This document shows, one piece after another, positions 13,193 to 24,746 of a DNA stretch of 64,000 bases. The stretch is from Proteles cristata cristata (lineage: Eukaryota; Chordata; Mammalia; Carnivora; Hyaenidae): assembly GCA_017311185.1 (NCBI GenBank), contig JAESUZ010005469.1:746001-810000 (forward strand). Reading direction: 5' to 3'. Both the position numbers and the translations under genes were made by a program. Numbering within the stretch: the stretch's first letter is position 1; every line of letters begins with the position of its first letter. Under the pieces are notes generated by a model. That model was not told where the DNA came from. It did not search any database and saw only the letters and a list, made by a program, of their open reading frames with translations.

Positions 13193-14339
13193 GGGATCAA
13201 AGCTTTTAAGAGAAACTCAAAATAAGGTTTAAAAACTCTGGATTTTAATAGTAAATGGTGTTGAAAGGCCACTTTTCCCCAGTGAATCTCTTTCAGTTAT
13301 TTTGGAAGTGTTTATTGTGAAGATGATATATCTCCTTGATCAGTAATTTTATTCTTGTGATGTTTTGTTGAAGTTTGACCATCTTTGAATTGTCCAGCTT
13401 TTCATCTTGACCAGGTTTACATCATTGGCATCTGGCCCTTGTAGTGAGGTGGCCTTACCATGTATTTTCAAGTCCTCTGATTCAGTCACAAAATCTAGTT
13501 TTTGAAGACACCACGAAGTTTCAGACCACAAAGTTTCAACAAAATGATTGTTTGATCAGGTTATTTCTTCATATGATATTAAAGACATTGAGACAAATTT
13601 CAAGGAACCTTTTATTGAAGGGTTAATTAATTTTTCAATTTTCAATTTATCTTACCACCAAATAATATACATACTTTTGCTATAATTTCCCATTGTGAAA
13701 TTTTGAATGGGTTTTGTTAAGGAGACAGAATTAACTTCATTGCTTCTCATTTGCTGTTGCTAGTGTTCTATTACAAGTAGTGGCATTTATATGCAATTTA
13801 ACACTCTGTGCACTCTTAGTTTTTATAGTACACCTTATCACTGATAATTAACCTGTTGTGAAGTCTGTGAACATTGCCCATTAAACTCAGATTTGTAATA
13901 TTTTTGATATAAGTGCTGAAAACATATCCACCTTATTATTACTGTAGAATTATATTAATAGTCTAGATAAGACTTAGGTTTTTATAAAATTTCTTTGTAG
14001 GATATTTAAAACCTTGGATCTTTTGGCCAGTGTTCAGTGTCTGTTCAACTCATGCCACTGTGTCTTGTTTACCTAATTGCAAAATCCTGTAGTACAACAA
14101 GGGGATATACCTTTGCTTTAATCATGTATGAGTTTTGTAATCAAGTAAAAGTCCGTTTCTTGTGCTGTTGTGTAGTTCATATTGGCTCAGTACCTGTCCA
14201 CCATGCAAAAAAAAAAAAGTTTTCTTTGCTCAGACTGCATTGTGTGTTGGACAAATTTACGATACTGAGGAGTTCTAAAAGGCAATGTCCTATATATTTT
14301 CCAAATGTTAGTTAACACTCATAGTACTTCTTTTATTTT

Positions 14340-14575
14340 ATTATTTATTTATTTTATTATTTTATTTTATTTTCTAAATAAAATAGAGAGAGTGAGTCCA
14401 CTCACAGGATGGGGGAGTGGCAGAGAGAGAGAGAGAGAGAAGAGCATCCCAAGTAGACTCCATGCTTAGGGAGGAGCCTGACAGGGAGCTCAAGCCCATG
14501 ACCCTGGGATCATTCGATCTGAGCCAAATTCAAGAGTCAGACACTCAATCACCTGAGCCATCCAGACATCTCTCA
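14340..14575 (-). mobile_element. Can-SINE, copy 6 (older)
   Basis: This is a diverged tRNA-Lys-type SINE with a long TTTA/TTATT-rich tail at 14335-14390, a GA-rich block, and a head reading GAGCCATCCAGACATC. The flanks CTCATAGTACTTC (from 14319) and CTCACAGTGCTACTTC (from 14571) look like an imperfect target duplication. The tRNA-like part has many substitutions. Confidence 0.85.
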
Positions 14576-16389
14576 CAGTGCTACTTCGGGAAGTTGTTTC
14601 TTTTCCATTAGCTTTATGTATTAGCCATGTGAAAATGAGAAGGAAAAAGCTGACCTGAAATTTGCACAGGAAGCTATTTTCAGACTTAATCACCATTGCT
14701 GTCATTTGAATTCTTTAGAATCTTTGTGACATTGCTATTGAAGTACTCTGTTTGTCTTAGGTTTTCATATACAAAATGTATAAATGTGTATGGAAGTCCC
14801 ATTAATCTCTGTACATCTTTCTGATAATCCTATTCATAATGCTTGGCAACTGTTACTTTGCAATTACTACAGTGTAATCTGTGACATAATATTTAGCTTC
14901 CAGATTCACGAAAGATAATTTTCTATTCCACATTTTTATTTTTTTTTTAAACCAGAGTCTTTCAAGGATGATTTTCTTACTCAATAAAATGGTTCATTTG
15001 ATCTCTGACACCATGTGTGCCTTTCCTTCTTGGACTTGTGTATATGTTCAGAGATGGATAACATATGTAGTGATAACTTAATAAGAGTTCATGATAACAT
15101 AGACTATTTTGTGTCCTAAGGGAGGATTGGCCAATTTTACATATTTATATGTACATATGACTTCCAAAGTAGAAAATTCAGTTTATTAATAAATTTGTTC
15201 TTGTTAAAAATAAGAAAGGTAAACCTTGTCACTTAGAACCATCATAGGCAATTAATTTGAATACCTAGAATCTACCCACCTCCATTTACAATAGAAACTG
15301 ATGGGACAGAACGGATGCTTTTTCTGTAGTTCAGTTTTAATGTAGGTCAGGTACTTAATCTGTTAAACATTTGAAAATAATTCAAATACAATTTCATAGT
15401 CCAAGCTATAAATCTTGATATCTTCCCCAAAAATGAACAAGGGAAGAGCGATTTAAGAAGGATTTTTGGTTATATATGGGAGATTTAGCCAGACTTGTTG
15501 AACACTTGAAGTGAGCTCCTGACAAACAGCTTTTCTTGTAGAAAGACAAAACCTAGAATTTAAATTTTTCCTGTTTTGTTCTCTCTGTACTGCTTCAGAA
15601 TACATGTTTTATGTGTCTGATTGCCCCCTTGCCTTACTTTGCCTTCTGTTATTTTGTATTAATATGTAACTTGTATATATGTTCCCAGATAAGAAACAAC
15701 CAATAGATTTATTAATTAATTTGTTTATAGTTCTTTTGTGAAGTACACTAAATACTAGCTGAAGCAACAATCTGTGTTTTCCTGACAGATGTCATTTGGT
15801 GAGAAGATTGATGTTCAGCTCCCATATACTTGCAGAGTTCAAGCCAGTTATGAGTGTGATAAAGCTGGAGAGACTTCAGTTTTAGTGATAACAGACTCTT
15901 ATTTGACTAGGGCTTTGGAACTCGTCCAGAATACTTTCGAATGCACACTTACTTAATATTCAAATATAAAATTGTTACTGATCAAACCTTGATTAAATAT
16001 TTTTATTCTAAATTGGCCTACTTTATTTTAGATGTACTTTGAATGTCAGTATTCATGATTTACTGGTTTAGTTATGTGCTTTCTTCCTTTTTCTGTAGAG
16101 AATGGAAATAAACTAATAATTAGGAAATCCACCCTATCATTTAAGAGCCATGTAATATCTATACAAACATTTCTGAATCCTAATATTAAAAACAAATAAC
16201 TAATCCCTGTCATGTCTCTCTTAGAGGACTATAGTATGAATAATATGGCATCATGTATGTCAGTCTGTTCATTAATACTATATGTTAAACATTTTATAAA
16301 GCATTGGATAAATAGCACATTGAGAAGAATCATGGGGGGAAATTCAAATATAACATATGCAAAAGCTTCTTAGGGTCATAAATGATTTC

Positions 16390-16515
16390 CATTTATTGAA
16401 CTTTTACAGTTACTAGGCACACTTCCATGGGCTTTATAGTCATTATTTCATTTAAGTCCTTTGACACTTGTGATGTTATTGCTACTGTTAGCGATGAGGA
16501 AAGAGGCTCCGAGAA
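16390..16515 (-). repeat. MIR fragment
   Basis: Antisense MIR-like order: a 'TTATTGAAC ... CTAGGCAC' part, then CATTATTTCATTTAAGTCCT, then GATGAGGAAAGAGGCTC. The copy is strongly diverged. The sequence following to about 16960 looks like another ancient mammal-wide repeat that I cannot name. Confidence 0.55.
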
Positions 16516-16984
16516 TCATGTACTTCAGGCATCTTTTAAGTACCTATCATTTTCCGCTATACATTGTAAGCTCAGTAAGTGTATTGCCCTGCCCTCATGG
16601 AATTAAATTCTAGAAGAGAAGACAGATATTAACCAAAGATTCATGCAGATTAATACCTTTCTATTTAACATACGTAATAGATTATAAATATTTAAAAATA
16701 AATTTATAAATAGATATATTTATAGATAAATTATTTTTAAATAGATAAATAGTTTCAGATAAATATTCACAACTGTCTTAAGTGCTATGATGGAAAAACT
16801 CCTTGTGAAACAGGAAACTAATGGGAAACTTGACTGGGAGATGAGGGCAGCTGCCCTCAGAAATAGAAGTAATATTTGAGTTAAAATCTGAAAGATGAGC
16901 AAGCATTAAGAGTATAGTGGGAGTTGCCTGGTGGGCAGGTTGAGGGGCTCTGCCCAATGATTGCCTGACTGTGAATGGGATTAT

Positions 16985-17232
16985 AACTCAAGATTCTTAG
17001 TTGGTCAGATGGAGAGTTCACACAGACCTGAGTCCACTTCCTGTGACTTTATTAGTCTGTGTCCTTAGGAAGGGTACTGAATTTATCTCCACCTTAGTTT
17101 CCTCATTTGTGAAATAAAGGTAATAATAGTACCAACCTCATTGTATTTTCTGAGGATTAAGAGAGCTAATGTTTGTAAAGTATGTGACATTACTAAGTGG
17201 AAGATGGCACATATCCAGTAAATCTGGCTATT
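16985..17232 (+). repeat. MIR element
   Basis: The sense MIR core is clear: TTAGTTTCCTCATTTGTGAA, AAAGGTAATAATAGTACC and TGAGGATTAAGAGAGCTAAT in the right order and spacing. It is ancient and mammal-wide, with no sign of exonisation. Confidence 0.75.
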
Positions 17233-20200
17233 ATTAATGATAATAGGTAATAGGTTACTGTTTTAAATTTTAAAATCCTACCTTTGGAAGAAGAAAAGAC
17301 AGAGGAATAAAAAGAGATGATTGCTTCTCTAGCCCGTTTGAGGGCTTCCTTCTGTTCTTGGGGTCTTTCCTGTATACCCTCCGCCCACAAACTCTGTCGG
17401 GTCCCTGAACACAAAGACTCTGCCATCTGTTTGCTGCCACTTAACACAATACTTGGCTCCAAAATAATGGTTTTTGCATAGTGATAATATTTGAAGCTGT
17501 AGGTGGGGATAGAATTGCCACATTAAAAAATGAGAGCCTGCCCGTGGGAAACACCTGTATTTATTTACAGTGGAGAGAGAGTGAGAAGTTGTTGCCAGTA
17601 AAACTAGGATAGTTGGTCTCTACAGCCCGGGAAGCCGGAAGCTGCATTGAGGTTGGGAAGACCAGGAGACTAGAAAAGGGGACCAAAATTAATGAGAACA
17701 TTCCTTTTGGAGAAATTTTCAGGAACGTGTGGGACAGAAACCAGATTGCAAAATTAAAATGTAAGTGGTGGTGCAGAAGTGGAAGCAGTAGGTGTTGGGT
17801 GCGTGGATTTTTCTTTCAAGAAATCCATGGTAAAGGTAAGCAGAAAGAATAATTACTTTTAATAAATTGCAGGCTTAAGAAAATTCATTATTGTTCTGGG
17901 GGATTTGGCAACACTGATCATGTAAGAGTTGAGGAAAGATACACAGAGCACTCCTGATGAGGCATGGAGAGGTTGGTAGCCTGAGATAGCCAGACCTTCA
18001 TGAAGATCCCTGATACATAGGTGGGAACAGTCTGACTAAACTGTCTACTCCTTTCCTGGTGTCCCGTTCTACCACTTCTTCCTAATCTCTGGATTTTCTA
18101 TGGTGAGAGTGCTCAGCACTTGAGTAGGAGAAATTCACATGTTGGCTGAATGAAGGGCAAACTGAATGTACCCACAAAAATTGAAAGTTTATCCATTTTT
18201 ACTCTTCCCAGCTGTCTCCTTGTAAAGCATGCACATTTTTGAGGCTTAACTGCTTTAGATAATTTTATGACAATTTATTTTCTTTAATTGTGGATGAGTT
18301 GGCAAGTGATCACATTGGTTCTGTTTTGTTGTGAATAAATAGTATGTCAAAGTTTTATGCTGTTTCAAAAATGTTATTTAGAATAAAACTTCCTTTGAAG
18401 CCACAATAGTCTCTTACTCAAAATATTTATTTAGACCATATTGTTTAAATATATATAATTCCCTTAAGAAACAATTATAGTCTGTAAAAATCTGAATTTA
18501 AAACAAATAGATCTTCTGGAATTCATAGAAATACAAAATGGATATTCCAGTGTTTAAGTGTTTATATACAAAAGGAGTTGAGGTGTTCCAATGTTTGTGT
18601 GTTTAGGTACAAAAAGTGTAGAATTTATTAAAAAAAAGAAAAAAAAAGGATGATGATCTTAATTCCCAAATGTGCCAGATGTATAAAGTTACTTAGGTAG
18701 AGAAGTAACTCATAAACTGTTAAATCATAAATTGGTTTAGAGCAAATGAATAAATGATTTAATCAGTGAATAAATAATTATACATAATAATAATGCAAAT
18801 CTGCAGTCTCTTAACTTATTCTGTCCTGAATATAGCAATAATTAAAATTGACAAAAGTGTGCTTTAAACACAATATGAAATTAGGCTATTTTTGTAAAAT
18901 AAATATTATCAAATTAATGATTTAAAAATATATATATCTCTTGTGTTGGAGTTAACATATAATCCTTGAGAAATCACTTATTTTTATTGGGAATTTTTAA
19001 ATTTTGATAAAGCAGAGGTGATTTTTTTGGTGTATTTTTGAAAGCTTTTATTACTTTGTTCACATTACATGAATATTTTAATGTCAATGTGGTTGCCGTA
19101 TCTGAATTTATAACTAGATAATTTGTTAAATGCCTTTTTTTTTAGTAGAAACACCTCCCTCTAAACTATTTTGTTTGGGTTTGGGTTTTTGACCACATCA
19201 CAATCAAGTTGTGAGTTTGTTAACTAACGAACGTGTTATTTAAAGAAACTCTTTCTGACCTGTTCCGTTCTGATATATTGCTCAGTCAGTAAACTATTAA
19301 AATTGAAATAAGAAATTTTGGGAGAAGTATTTCCTCTTATAACCTACAAATACATATATTGTATATTATTCTTGCTTAGTCAGCATTTCCTTTGGTGTCC
19401 CTATTTCTTATTACTAATTCTTCAAATCACGATACATACAGCAAAGTTTCACAATCTGGCTAATAAGTAATTGGACTATTGGCATTGGAAGACAAAACCT
19501 GAAATATCAGGCAGATTATACAATTGCGTGTTTCCCTAGTGGTAATGGAGCAGCAAATTAGAGGTGGAGGTGAGCTAAGTAAGGAGTCTATCATGAGGAT
19601 TCTTACTGCAAACCAAATGGGGAAACTATAGATTTAATGTTCATTAGTGAAAGTGAAATACTTCAGACTTGCCTGATAAGGAACAGCAAAACCCCGTCCA
19701 ATCTTAGTCTCTTTAAATGGAATTGGCCCAACTATGTTAACAATATCTAAAATACTGTCTGTTATAAGTGAGACAGTTTATACAAAAATCCAAATGGTTC
19801 CAGGAATATGACCATCTGGAAGCTGTGTAAGTGAGCAGAGCTTTCAGTCATAGAACTGCAGTTTCAGATAGTTTCAGCCTCTCCTCCAGACACCACTTCC
19901 CCACCCCAAATCAGTAAGCAATAATTGCATCTAAAGCTGTAGAGAGATCTTTTCCTGGCAGTTCAGATAGTTACAGTAGATTGTTAATCTATGAATGATC
20001 AGACTAAATCCCTTCTGTCTTCAGAATGTCCATGCAAATTAGAACTAAATGTATGAGATAAATTTATTAACTATAGTTTGGGGGCATAAGGTCAGCTTTA
20101 GCACAAGTTTTAAGCATAGGTTTTTATCCATTAAAAGTTACACTTCACTTATGCTAATTTTCTGTGGATTCACTTTATAATATAAACTGGTGAGATTATT

Positions 20201-21032
20201 TTAAAAAGAGATTGTGAAGAAATGAAAGATTTTTGAGTGTGTTTTTCAGTTTTCTAAGATCCATTTGGATTGTTACCGATATAAAATGTTTACCTAAATG
20301 GCTTTTCCTATTCCACATCTAATCTAGAAACAAATTAAAACTTTGTTTCTTACATTACCATTAAAGTAAAAGAAAGGCTGTTTTGTATTTTTCAAAATAG
20401 GAATGAAAATGAAATTAATATATCAAAATGGAAAAACAAGGAATTGGAAAGTAGATAAATAATACCGGAAGTATGTTAGATTTTATTGAGCCAACAGGGA
20501 TGTCTTTTGAAGTGGATCTGAAACATTAACAAAGCATCTAAGTGAAACTCAGCAAAAGAAAAGTAACATTCTAATAATAATATTGGTTTGTCATATTTTA
20601 CTTTCACCAACATTTCACTTGAGCACTTTTGTACTAGAATGTATTTTCTGCATTATTGCCAAGTGGATAAACTTAAATGGGAATATATAATAGCAGCAAT
20701 ATTTTTTTCTGTTTCTGTTTGGGATTCCCTAGCGTTACAAATCAAGCATCTTGTAGAATACACAATCCTTTATTCTTACTCTGCTTGGTCTACATTTCTA
20801 ATTTAAAGGTTAAATATAAATGACATGAAACATTCTATTAATGTATGAGCTTTTTTTTCTTAAAATTTTTCGGTAAGAGATCTTGATGGTATCCAAATTT
20901 ATTTTTAAAACTCTCCAGGCCCCTACCAACATAAAGCGTTTAAAAATGGAAGTGGATGTTACTTATTAAAATGGTGAAGAAATACAGTACCTTTGAACAG
21001 ATGCTGATCCTTTTTTCCCCTCTATTTTTCAG

Positions 21033-21135
21033 GCCATCCGTTGCACACTGGTAAACTGCACGTGTGAATGTTTTCAGCCGGGGAAGATTAACCTGAGGAC
21101 TTGCGATCAGTGTAAACATGGCTGGGTGGCACATG
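21033..21135 (+). CDS. BNC2: BNC2 internal coding exon (Cys-rich N-terminal segment)
   Basis: This 103-nt exon is part of basonuclin-2, a nuclear C2H2 zinc-finger protein of skin, germline, craniofacial and mesenchymal cells. It is preceded by a strong acceptor (pyrimidine-rich tract, then AG at 21031-21032) and followed by a GTGAG donor at 21136. Read from its first base it gives 34 codons plus one base. It begins [14 protein letters not shown] and ends with [11 protein letters not shown]. Cysteines are at exon residues 4, 9, 11, 13, 24 and 27 and histidines at 29 and 34, so a metal-binding role is possible but inferred. I recognise the segment as the conserved N-terminal basonuclin region. 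[14 protein letters not shown] fits BNC2 better than its paralogue BNC1. The last base is the first base of an Ala codon completed by the next exon. The paired zinc fingers are encoded downstream, outside the window. Confidence 0.95.
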
Positions 21136-22370
21136 GTGAGAAAAATCTGGACTTTTCTTCCTGTTCTTGTTAGGTTCATGTGAATGTGCGTATTTTTTCA
21201 GAGCAGTCACTGCCCTGGAGAAGAGAGGGGTCAGCTGTGCTCCAAGAGCTAGTTAACATGCAGGCTGCAGCTCTCAAACAGCATGTTCTCGGCTCCAAGA
21301 AGTAAGGCTAAGCAAGCAGCTCTTAGCAGAAGGGTGCAATGTTTATAGGACAGTTGGGCCGTGGGGTTCTGACTGAGTGTGGCAGCAGCCAGCAAGCACC
21401 AGGCCTGGTGGAAACTCAAACATACCACAGTTGGCCTTTCAGGGCCTGTACCTCAGAGGGAAGCTGGCAAACCCTCTTTGCTTGAGGAGAATTCGTCGAT
21501 GACTGCTCACCCTTGTCGTTTGCTTTTGAGGCTGCATTTATCCTCCCAGATGTTAAATTTTGTATGGTCCAAGGTAGGTGAGAGAGTGAACGGGAACATT
21601 GTTTGGCTAGTATCTGAAAAAAATAATGTGTAAATACCCCCTTTCAGTGTGCATCAGGATTGGAGGTGGCCGGTGTTGAGTGGGGGCTCTGCATAGGTGT
21701 GTCACCTGAGAGTGACCCCTGGTCATGGCTGCAAGTGTTGCTGCTTTTTGCCAGATGCACAGAGCTGTTCCGTCAGTGCAGAACATTGAGCGTTTAGTAT
21801 GTTCTTATGTATGGTTTATGTGTTTTACGTTTAGGCAAAAAGAGACTTAGAAAATAAGCAGAATTTTCTTCCTTGAATGTAGGATTTTTAAAGATAGGTA
21901 ATGTTTATTAAAGAAGTCTTGGCTTGAGTGTTTTCTGACAGCCTGGGGTATTGGCTTCTCAGTCGACATATTCTTCATTCCCAAGCTGTGCCAAATATCC
22001 AGTGGGTTGTATTTTTATAAATGTCATGTTATTCTAGCAGGATCTGAGGTAACAACACTGGGCCATGCCTTTGAAATGCTTTTAATTTATCATGTACCTT
22101 GCTTGTTAGGGTGTGTATGTTGGCATTGTGGGGACATTTCAGCCACATTTCTGCGTGTGAGAGAGAAGGGATAGGTAGGGTAGCTCAGGAGAGGCATACC
22201 CTTGAAGGGGTGTGCCTGGCAGGTAGAGCCACAGTCCTCTGATGCCTCCTGTTTCATTAACAAGACCAAAATCTGAAACATCTCTCAGTCCAGTTTTGAA
22301 CAACAGATAAGCTGCTGTTACTTTTGTAGCCTATGTATGTTAGTGCATTCAATGATTTCTTCTCTCTTCC

Positions 22371-22984
22371 GTATTTGTTTCCTAGGGCTGCCGTAACAAA
22401 ATACCACAGACTGGGTTGCTTAAATCAGACATTTGTTTTCCCACATTTCCAGAGGCTAGAAGTCCTAAATCAGGGTGGTTTCATTCTGAGGACTCTTCCT
22501 GACTTGCAGATGGTTGCCCTCATGTTTGTCCTCAAATGGTCTTTCCTCTGTGGGTGCATACCCCTGGTGTCTATTTGAGTCTAAATGTCTTGTTCTGAGG
22601 ACACCAATCAGATTGGAGTAGGGCCCACTCTAATGGCCTTGTTTTAACTTAATCAACCTTTTTAGAAAAATGTTTATTTTTGAGAGAGAGAGAGCAAGCA
22701 TGTGCAGGTACATGAGGGAGGAAAAGGGTAAGGGACAGAGAGAGAGGGAGACTGATAATCCCAAGCAGCTCCACACTGTCAGTGCAGAGCCTGACACAGG
22801 GTTTGGACATGGGGCTCAGACTCACAAACAAAAATCAAGAGTCAAACCCTTAACCGACTGAGCCACCCAGGTGCCCCTAAAACTTTTTAAAGGCCCAGTC
22901 TCCAAATACAGTCATATTCTGAAGTAACAGGGGTTAAGGCTTCAAGGTATGTATTTTGGAGGTAACACAGTTTAGCCCATAACA
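22371..22984 (-). mobile_element. Solo LTR of MaLR (MLT1-like) type, split by a SINE
   Basis: On the - strand it starts TGTTATGGGCTAAACTG and ends in the sequence AAGCAACCCAGTCTGTGGTA plus a short 3' end, which I recognise as the MLT1 group of ERVL-MaLR long terminal repeats. It is flanked by a perfect 5-bp duplication, CTTCC (22366-22370 and 22985-22989), the size expected for this class. About 390 bp remain once the inserted SINE is removed. No internal retroviral sequence is present, so it is a solo LTR with no coding capacity. Confidence 0.8.
22665..22879 (-). mobile_element. Can-SINE, copy 7, nested in the solo LTR
   Basis: The head GAGCCACCCAGGTGCCCC is at 22860-22877, with the usual GA block and TTTATTTTTGAGAG tail side. 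The flanks AACCTTTTTA (22655-22664) and AAACTTTTTA (22880-22889) form a 9/10 target duplication. It interrupts the MLT1-like LTR and is therefore younger. Confidence 0.9.
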
Positions 22985-23054
22985 CTTCCTAAATATCCTT
23001 CTTTTCCTGAATAAGTATTGGCTTTACTAAGTAATAGGTACTAGAGCTTATGTC

Positions 23055-23240
23055 CCAAGCCCATCAAGAGTCAGAGAGGGAGCATGGAGTCAAATCCTGG
23101 CTCAGCAACTTCAGGGGCACATAGTTTAGCATCTCTGTATGTCTGTTTTCTTATCTGTAGTATATCTACTTTGAGGATTATTGTGAGAATTAAAGTATAT
23201 GAAGACTTTGAAATAAATAATACTGTGTTAAAAGTAAGAA
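23055..23240 (+). repeat. MIR element
   Basis: Sense MIR order: GTCAAATCCTGGCTCAGCAACTT, TCTGTTTTCTTATCTGTAG, GAGGATTATTGTGAGAATTA. Clearly diverged but recognisable. Confidence 0.72.
23060..23060. other. Boundary note: LTR/MIR/SINE cluster
   Basis: From 22371 to 24155 nearly all sequence is interspersed repeat (solo LTR, SINE 7, MIR, SINEs 8 and 9). This leaves 23241-23714 as the only unassigned part, in which I see nothing. Confidence 0.4.
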
Positions 23241-23729
23241 CCTGAACAATGGATAAGCAATAAGAGTAGGCTGGTCAGTTAAACAAAGGACTTTTCATCC
23301 ATTCAGCTCCCTTTTTTTCCAAAGCCATCTGTGTTACCATCATCTGTCTACTGTGGTAGCCTTGTGAGTATAAAAGTTTACTGTGTCACCAGTTTGTTTT
23401 ACCTATCCAACTGCCACATGCATATTACATTAGTAGTGTAATGGGGTGAGGTGGGAGAAGAAATATTTCTTCTTTCTGGAATAAAATAAATTATTCCCAG
23501 CCAATGGTTGTTTCTAAGACCTTCTGAAGGATACGATTTTTCACCAGACTTGAATAAGGCATTTCTGTTACATCAGACTGCTTTTTCTACTGTGTCCTTA
23601 GAAATCCTGGGTTTCTGTGATATTAATTGTGGAGTTCCTCAAGTCTGTCGTTCTCTCAGCACTGTTAATACCTTCACCTCTCTTTCTCCCTCTCAACTGT
23701 GTGTCCGTATACAACTCCAAATACGTACA

Positions 23730-23945
23730 GGGGCCCCTGGGTGGCTCAGTTGGTTAAGTGTCCAACTCTTGGTTTCAGCTCAGGTCATGATCTCACAGTC
23801 TGTGAGTTTAAGCCTGGGCTCACATCGGTCTCTGTACTGACTTAGGATTCTCTCTCTCCCTCTCTCTCTGCCCTTCCCTCACTTCTGCTGTTTCTGTCTC
23901 TCAAAATAAATAAGTAAGCTTAAAAAAAGAACAACCAAAATTCCA
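23730..23945 (+). mobile_element. Can-SINE, copy 8 (left member of a tandem pair)
   Basis: The head GGGGCCCCTGGGTGGCTCAG starts right after the left target duplication CTCCAAATACGTACA (23715-23729). The body runs through a CT-rich block to CAAAATAAATAAGTAAGC and an A-rich tail. Copy 9 follows it without unique sequence in between. Confidence 0.9.
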
Positions 23946-24140
23946 TGGGGTAACTTAATGGCTCAGTCTTTGGAGCGTCTGACTTCAGCTCAGGTCATGA
24001 TCTTGCAGTTTGTGAGTTTGAGCCCCTCATCAGGCTCTCTGCCATCAGCATGGAGCCTGCTTTGGATTCTTGGTCCCCACCTCTCTCTTTCTGCCCCTCA
24101 CCCCCTCCAGTAAAATAAGACATTTAAAAAAACAAAACAC
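23946..24140 (+). mobile_element. Can-SINE, copy 9 (right member of a tandem pair)
   Basis: This SINE has a decayed head (GGGGTAACTTAATGGCTCAG) and a tRNA-like part containing CAGGTCATGATCTTGCAG. Its tail ends at the right target duplication CTCCAAATATGTGCA (24141-24155), which matches the left copy before copy 8 at 13 of 15 positions. It probably inserted in the A-rich tail of copy 8. Confidence 0.88.
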
Positions 24141-24698
24141 CTCCAAATATGTGCATGCAGACTTACAAACTCCACTCTTCCCCCATTCATTAAGACAGAT
24201 ATGATGGCGAGGGATTGGCTTCCAGGTTTTGAGTTGGCAGTGGGAGGAGAGCACCTACTCTTTTTGCCCTTGGCATTCCAACTAGTTGCTTCATTCTCTC
24301 CCCCTGCACAGAAAACCCTGAAATCCTGTCTCTAGTGATTTCTGTGCAGAGGTGAAACACAGCTGCCTTCCTGGCTGCCTCGCACAGTACAGTGTCCTGT
24401 GTGTGGCATAAGGAGGAAGTGGCTTGTTTTTTTTAGTGTGTGATTTTTCTCTGAAAGTGGATGTAACAGGAGTGAGACTACTAAAACACATCTCATAGAA
24501 TTATTTCATCGTGTCACTAAACCTACTCCACCTGTTAATTGTATTAAAAACAATATTTGCTGCTAAAAGATAAATATCAAATTCAAGTGTTCTCTATAAA
24601 AACATTTCTTACAAATTTGATGGACTCTTTTGAACAAATATGTTCCTATATCTCTTTATAGTTTCTTTGTAAGATGTTGGGTTTCATGGGCCATTATA

Positions 24699-24699
<1 letters not shown>

Positions 24700-24745
<46 letters not shown>
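24700..24745. repeat. (CA)n microsatellite
   Basis: About 22 uninterrupted CA units. Likely length-polymorphic. Confidence 0.98.

Positions 24746-24746
<1 letters not shown>

Larger units (their letters stand above)
1..21032 (+). other. BNC2: BNC2 intron, 3' part (upstream of the first exon in the window)
   Basis: This is AT-rich intron ending at the acceptor at 21031-21032. The intron phase appears to be 0, because the exon reads in frame from its first base. It holds L1 tails (2600-3220, 9503-9535), six Can-SINEs, an old decayed L1, MIR fragments and a TTTA microsatellite, each listed separately. In the stretches 1-2599, 3923-9490, 13208-14320, 14590-16389 and 17235-21032 I see no gene or confident repeat apart from those listed. 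Short open frames there have no family resemblance and no splice context. Confidence 0.85.

Noticed and set aside
21033..21135. Assignment to BNC1 instead of BNC2.
   Set aside because: The residues [14 protein letters not shown] here and [12 protein letters not shown] in the next exon fit BNC2. BNC1 has a clearly different sequence at these positions.
24700..24745. Regular short repeats considered as a CRISPR-like array.
   Set aside because: They are simple CA microsatellite units without spacers, in a vertebrate intron.
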